Source: Desulfurococcaceae archaeon
GTDB lineage: Archaea > Thermoproteota > Thermoprotei_A > Sulfolobales > NBVN01
Assembly: GCA_020833255.1 (NCBI GenBank)
Contig: JAJHQR010000014.1
Span: forward strand, 1 to 32,038
Direction of reading: 5' to 3'
Length of the DNA stretch: 32,038 bases
Part shown: piece by piece, positions 30,178 to 32,038 of the stretch
How positions within the stretch are numbered: position 1 is the stretch's first letter
Layout of the letters: the number at the start of each line of letters is the position of its first letter
The notes under the pieces: model-generated
What the model saw: the letters and a program-made list of their open reading frames with translations, nothing else
Told to the model about the DNA's origin: nothing
Databases searched by the model: none
Position numbers and translations under genes: made by a program

Positions 30178-31428
30178 TTAAAATAGCATGACCTTACCGC
30201 TCAGTACCTCGTGCGTGATCTTAGTTACGTTTTCCAGCTCTTCATTAACTATCTCAGTAACGTCGGATTTGATGGCGTTGAAAGCCTCTTTCTGAGCAGG
30301 TATTAGCCTTACTAAAGCCATCTGAGGATCGTCTATCGGGTGACCTATCCTGGAAAGAAGCTCTACGTAAACCTCCTTAACCTTAGGGACCTCGTTAATT
30401 ATCCTCACAGCTATCTTATTAGCGAGCACGTTGTATATCTTGCCAACATGGGTCACCGCGTTCTTACCGGCAGTAGCTTCTAAACTCATAGGCCTCATAG
30501 GAGTTATTAAACCGTTAACCCTGTTCCCGCGGCCAGTCATCCCATCATCGCCGTGCTCTGCGGAAGTCCCTGTGACCGTTATGTACACAGAGTTTTTCTC
30601 AGGGATGTCAGCGCTGTTAACGAAGACCTTAATATCGTACTTACGTGTTTCATCAATCCTAGATAATTCCCTAACCACGTAATCCTCAACCCTATTCGTT
30701 AACTCTTCCTTAACGGATAGGTAATGGCTTAAGTCATTTATTAAGTGTGATATCATCGCTGCAGCGACTGTGAGCCTCACCTCATTCCCTACCCTGAGAC
30801 CCATAACCTTAATATCTTCCCCGACTTCAGGGAGCTTCTCCTTAAACTCACGTGAGTTTAAGTATCTCTCAACACCTAAGACCACGGTCTCCAGAGGGGT
30901 TAACGGCGCGTAGCTAACCCCTATGCTGGTGTCGTTAGCTAGAGGTCTGCGCTTCTCTTTCAAACCTGTCTCGTACGTCTGAACCAAGTCTACACTACCC
31001 GTTCTTATCATGTAATCAACGATCACGTGCCTCTCAGGATCTAAAAACCTGAAGTTTTGAGAGATCCACTTCTTAACAGCGTCAATCACTATGGTGCCGA
31101 CTGGGATCCTGTCTAAGCTACCGTTACTTAAGCTCACGAACTCGGTAGCTCTCCCGGCGATCAGTATGTATATCGGGTGGAGGACCTCGCCACCACCAAA
31201 ACGAGGCTTTGACTGCCCGCCAACCACCAAAACCTTATCTACGTTGTGGTGTAAGATCATGTTATAGTTTTCTAGGTAGTATTTTGAGAGAGCGACGCTG
31301 GATACCTCGGAGGCCGCGTCAGCTATGTAGTCAGGATGCCCGAGCCCCTTCCTCTCAACAAGCTCTATCCTCCACTCACTAACTGGGGAGTAATCAGCTA
31401 GCTCAACCTCAATATTCCGGGACGTCAC
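30178..31428 (-). CDS. mat: S-adenosylmethionine synthetase (archaeal type)
   Basis: A 416-residue archaeal methionine adenosyltransferase that makes S-adenosylmethionine from methionine and ATP, a family distinct in sequence from bacterial Met[18 protein letters not shown] (26-42) is the signature near the start. [21 protein letters not shown] (60-80), [20 protein letters not shown] and [12 protein letters not shown] near the C-terminus are also conserved. The GTG start follows AGGTGAT by five bases, a strong ribosome-binding site. The product feeds methylations such as those by KsgA and the C/D RNP. Confidence 0.96.
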   Translation of the reverse strand: MTSRNIEVELADYSPVSEWRIELVERKGLGHPDYIADAASEVSSVALSKYYLENYNMILHHNVDKVLVVGGQSKPRFGGGEVLHPIYILIAGRATEFVSLSNGSLDRIPVGTIVIDAVKKWISQNFRFLDPERHVIVDYMIRTGSVDLVQTYETGLKEKRRPLANDTSIGVSYAPLTPLETVVLGVERYLNSREFKEKLPEVGEDIKVMGLRVGNEVRLTVAAAMISHLINDLSHYLSVKEELTNRVEDYVVRELSRIDETRKYDIKVFVNSADIPEKNSVYITVTGTSAEHGDDGMTGRGNRVNGLITPMRPMSLEATAGKNAVTHVGKIYNVLANKIAVRIINEVPKVKEVYVELLSRIGHPIDDPQMALVRLIPAQKEAFNAIKSDVTEIVNEELENVTKITHEVLSGKVMLF

Positions 31429-31461
31429 GCCACATCACCTAATAAAGTTTTAAGCCCTTAG

Positions 31462-31471
31462 AAATTAAATA
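31462..31471 (-). promoter_or_regulatory. TATA box for S-adenosylmethionine synthetase
   Basis: The minus strand reads ATATTTAATT and predicts a start near 31442. This leaves a short leader that contains the AGGTGAT ribosome-binding site before GTG 31428. Confidence 0.45.
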
Positions 31472-31506
31472 TTAGACCCCCGGCGATTAAGGCGTTTTAG
31501 TTAGCT

Positions 31507-32038
31507 TCAAGCACGCAAAAATCTGTCTAGACAGCAAGCAGGTAAAATCAGCTTAACGGTCTCCTCCCTATAACCAGTTATGAGCCTCCAGTAACCACTC
31601 AGCTCAAGCTCTAATTCAGGGTCGCCGACATCTATTAAGAGATACTTTATCTCAGCAAGCTTAGAAGGGGTTGCTAACACGAAGATATTATCTTTCCTAA
31701 CCAGCCTCAACACTCTAGCGCTAAATTGTTGATTCCCTCTACCGAAGACGTATCCCTGCCTACCTATAACTGAGACTACCAGGGAAGCATGCTCGTACCT
31801 CCTTATCAAATCAAGTATCTCAGACTCGCTTAAGTCCCTACCTACCAACTCCCCGTTATAAACCGCGTCCACGCCGAGTAAGGTCTTCTTAAGCCCTAGA
31901 AGATCCGTGACAGCCTTGGTAGTCGTCCCAGGACCTAGGAAGTAGAGAATGTCGGGGAGCATGTAGTCCTCGATAAAATACTTGGCAATACCCCACTTCT
32001 CCTCCTCGGAACCGCTGACTAAGTCCTTAGAAGGTACT
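31507..32038 (-). CDS. ATP-NAD kinase-like protein, 5' end cut by window edge
   Basis: The frame is open to the window's right edge, so the tracked ATG at 31962 is internal and about 176 C-terminal residues are visible. SGSEEEKWGIAKY, ILYFLGPGTTTKAV and LLGVDAVYNGELVGRDL match the archaeal ATP-NAD kinase-like group (COG3199), relatives of NAD kinase that bind nucleotide through the GPGTT loop. GRQGYVFGRGNQQFSARVL is also typical of this group. Whether it phosphorylates NAD has not been shown for most members. The N-terminal domain lies outside the window. Confidence 0.82.
   Translation of the reverse strand, partial: VPSKDLVSGSEEEKWGIAKYFIEDYMLPDILYFLGPGTTTKAVTDLLGLKKTLLGVDAVYNGELVGRDLSESEILDLIRRYEHASLVVSVIGRQGYVFGRGNQQFSARVLRLVRKDNIFVLATPSKLAEIKYLLIDVGDPELELELSGYWRLITGYREETVKLILPACCLDRFLRA

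Overview
The window is chromosomal DNA of a thermophilic archaeon, most likely a Thermoproteota (Crenarchaeota) member of Desulfurococcales type. The evidence is ribosomal proteins S26e, S27e, L44e and S8e, aIF2-alpha, aIF5A, a TFB with the reduced zinc ribbon also known from Sulfolobales TFB1, a type II thermosome, the archaeal S-adenosylmethionine synthetase, the archaeal (phosphomevalonate dehydratase) mevalonate route, CDP-archaeol synthase, an intron-bearing tRNA-Asp and a box C/D guide RNA. TATA boxes about 26 nt ahead of GTG, TTG or ATG starts suggest much leaderless translation. Gene density is very high, and genes often overlap through TAATG, ATGA or GTGA. Genus-level placement is inference.

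Layout. 1-2017: the 3' part of a KaiC/RecA-like ATPase, then a zinc-ribbon protein coupled to a type I signal peptidase. 2018-4700: a type IA topoisomerase gene flanked by two inverted copies of an unrecognised structured RNA element. 4698-7916: a site-2-type membrane protease coupled to RNA polymerase subunit K, then a thermosome subunit. 8189-9979: a UPF0147 protein and a FAU-1 family RNA-binding protein/ribonuclease. 9974-14823 (minus): one compact operon running Clp1-type RNA 5'-kinase, UbiD-type anhydromevalonate phosphate decarboxylase, phosphomevalonate dehydratase large and small subunits, dTMP kinase. 14894-17060: KsgA/Dim1 rRNA dimethylase, a convergent RNase H-fold (YqgF/RuvX-like) protein, and CDP-archaeol synthase. 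17057-18910 (minus): Nop10, aIF2-alpha, S27e, L44e, then S26e. 19079-20725: prolyl-tRNA synthetase and tRNA-Asp(GTC) with a 33-nt intron. 20846-23869: aIF5A, SRP54, Pus10. 23881-26828: undecaprenyl-type prenyl transferase, then S8e, SRP19, Gar1 and TFB. 26846-32038 (minus): ASCH protein, DUF460 protein, RIO2 kinase, a box C/D sRNA, S-adenosylmethionine synthetase, and the 3' part of an ATP-NAD kinase-like gene.

How it fits together. Most genes serve ribosome and tRNA production: guide-RNP proteins Nop10 and Gar1, pseudouridine synthase Pus10, Dim1, RIO2, a C/D guide RNA, ribosomal proteins and initiation factors. Others serve protein targeting (SRP54, SRP19, signal peptidase) or isoprenoid lipid synthesis (archaeal mevalonate operon, UppS-type enzyme, CarS).

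The least explained feature is the pair of RNA-like elements around the topoisomerase gene. They share a 58-nt hairpin with 49 identical positions, a compensatory base-pair change and a common TTTATTAAG promoter-like box. A second notable feature is the C/D sRNA in the apparent 5' leader of rio2, whose D' guide matches the T-arm of the tRNA-Asp in this same window.
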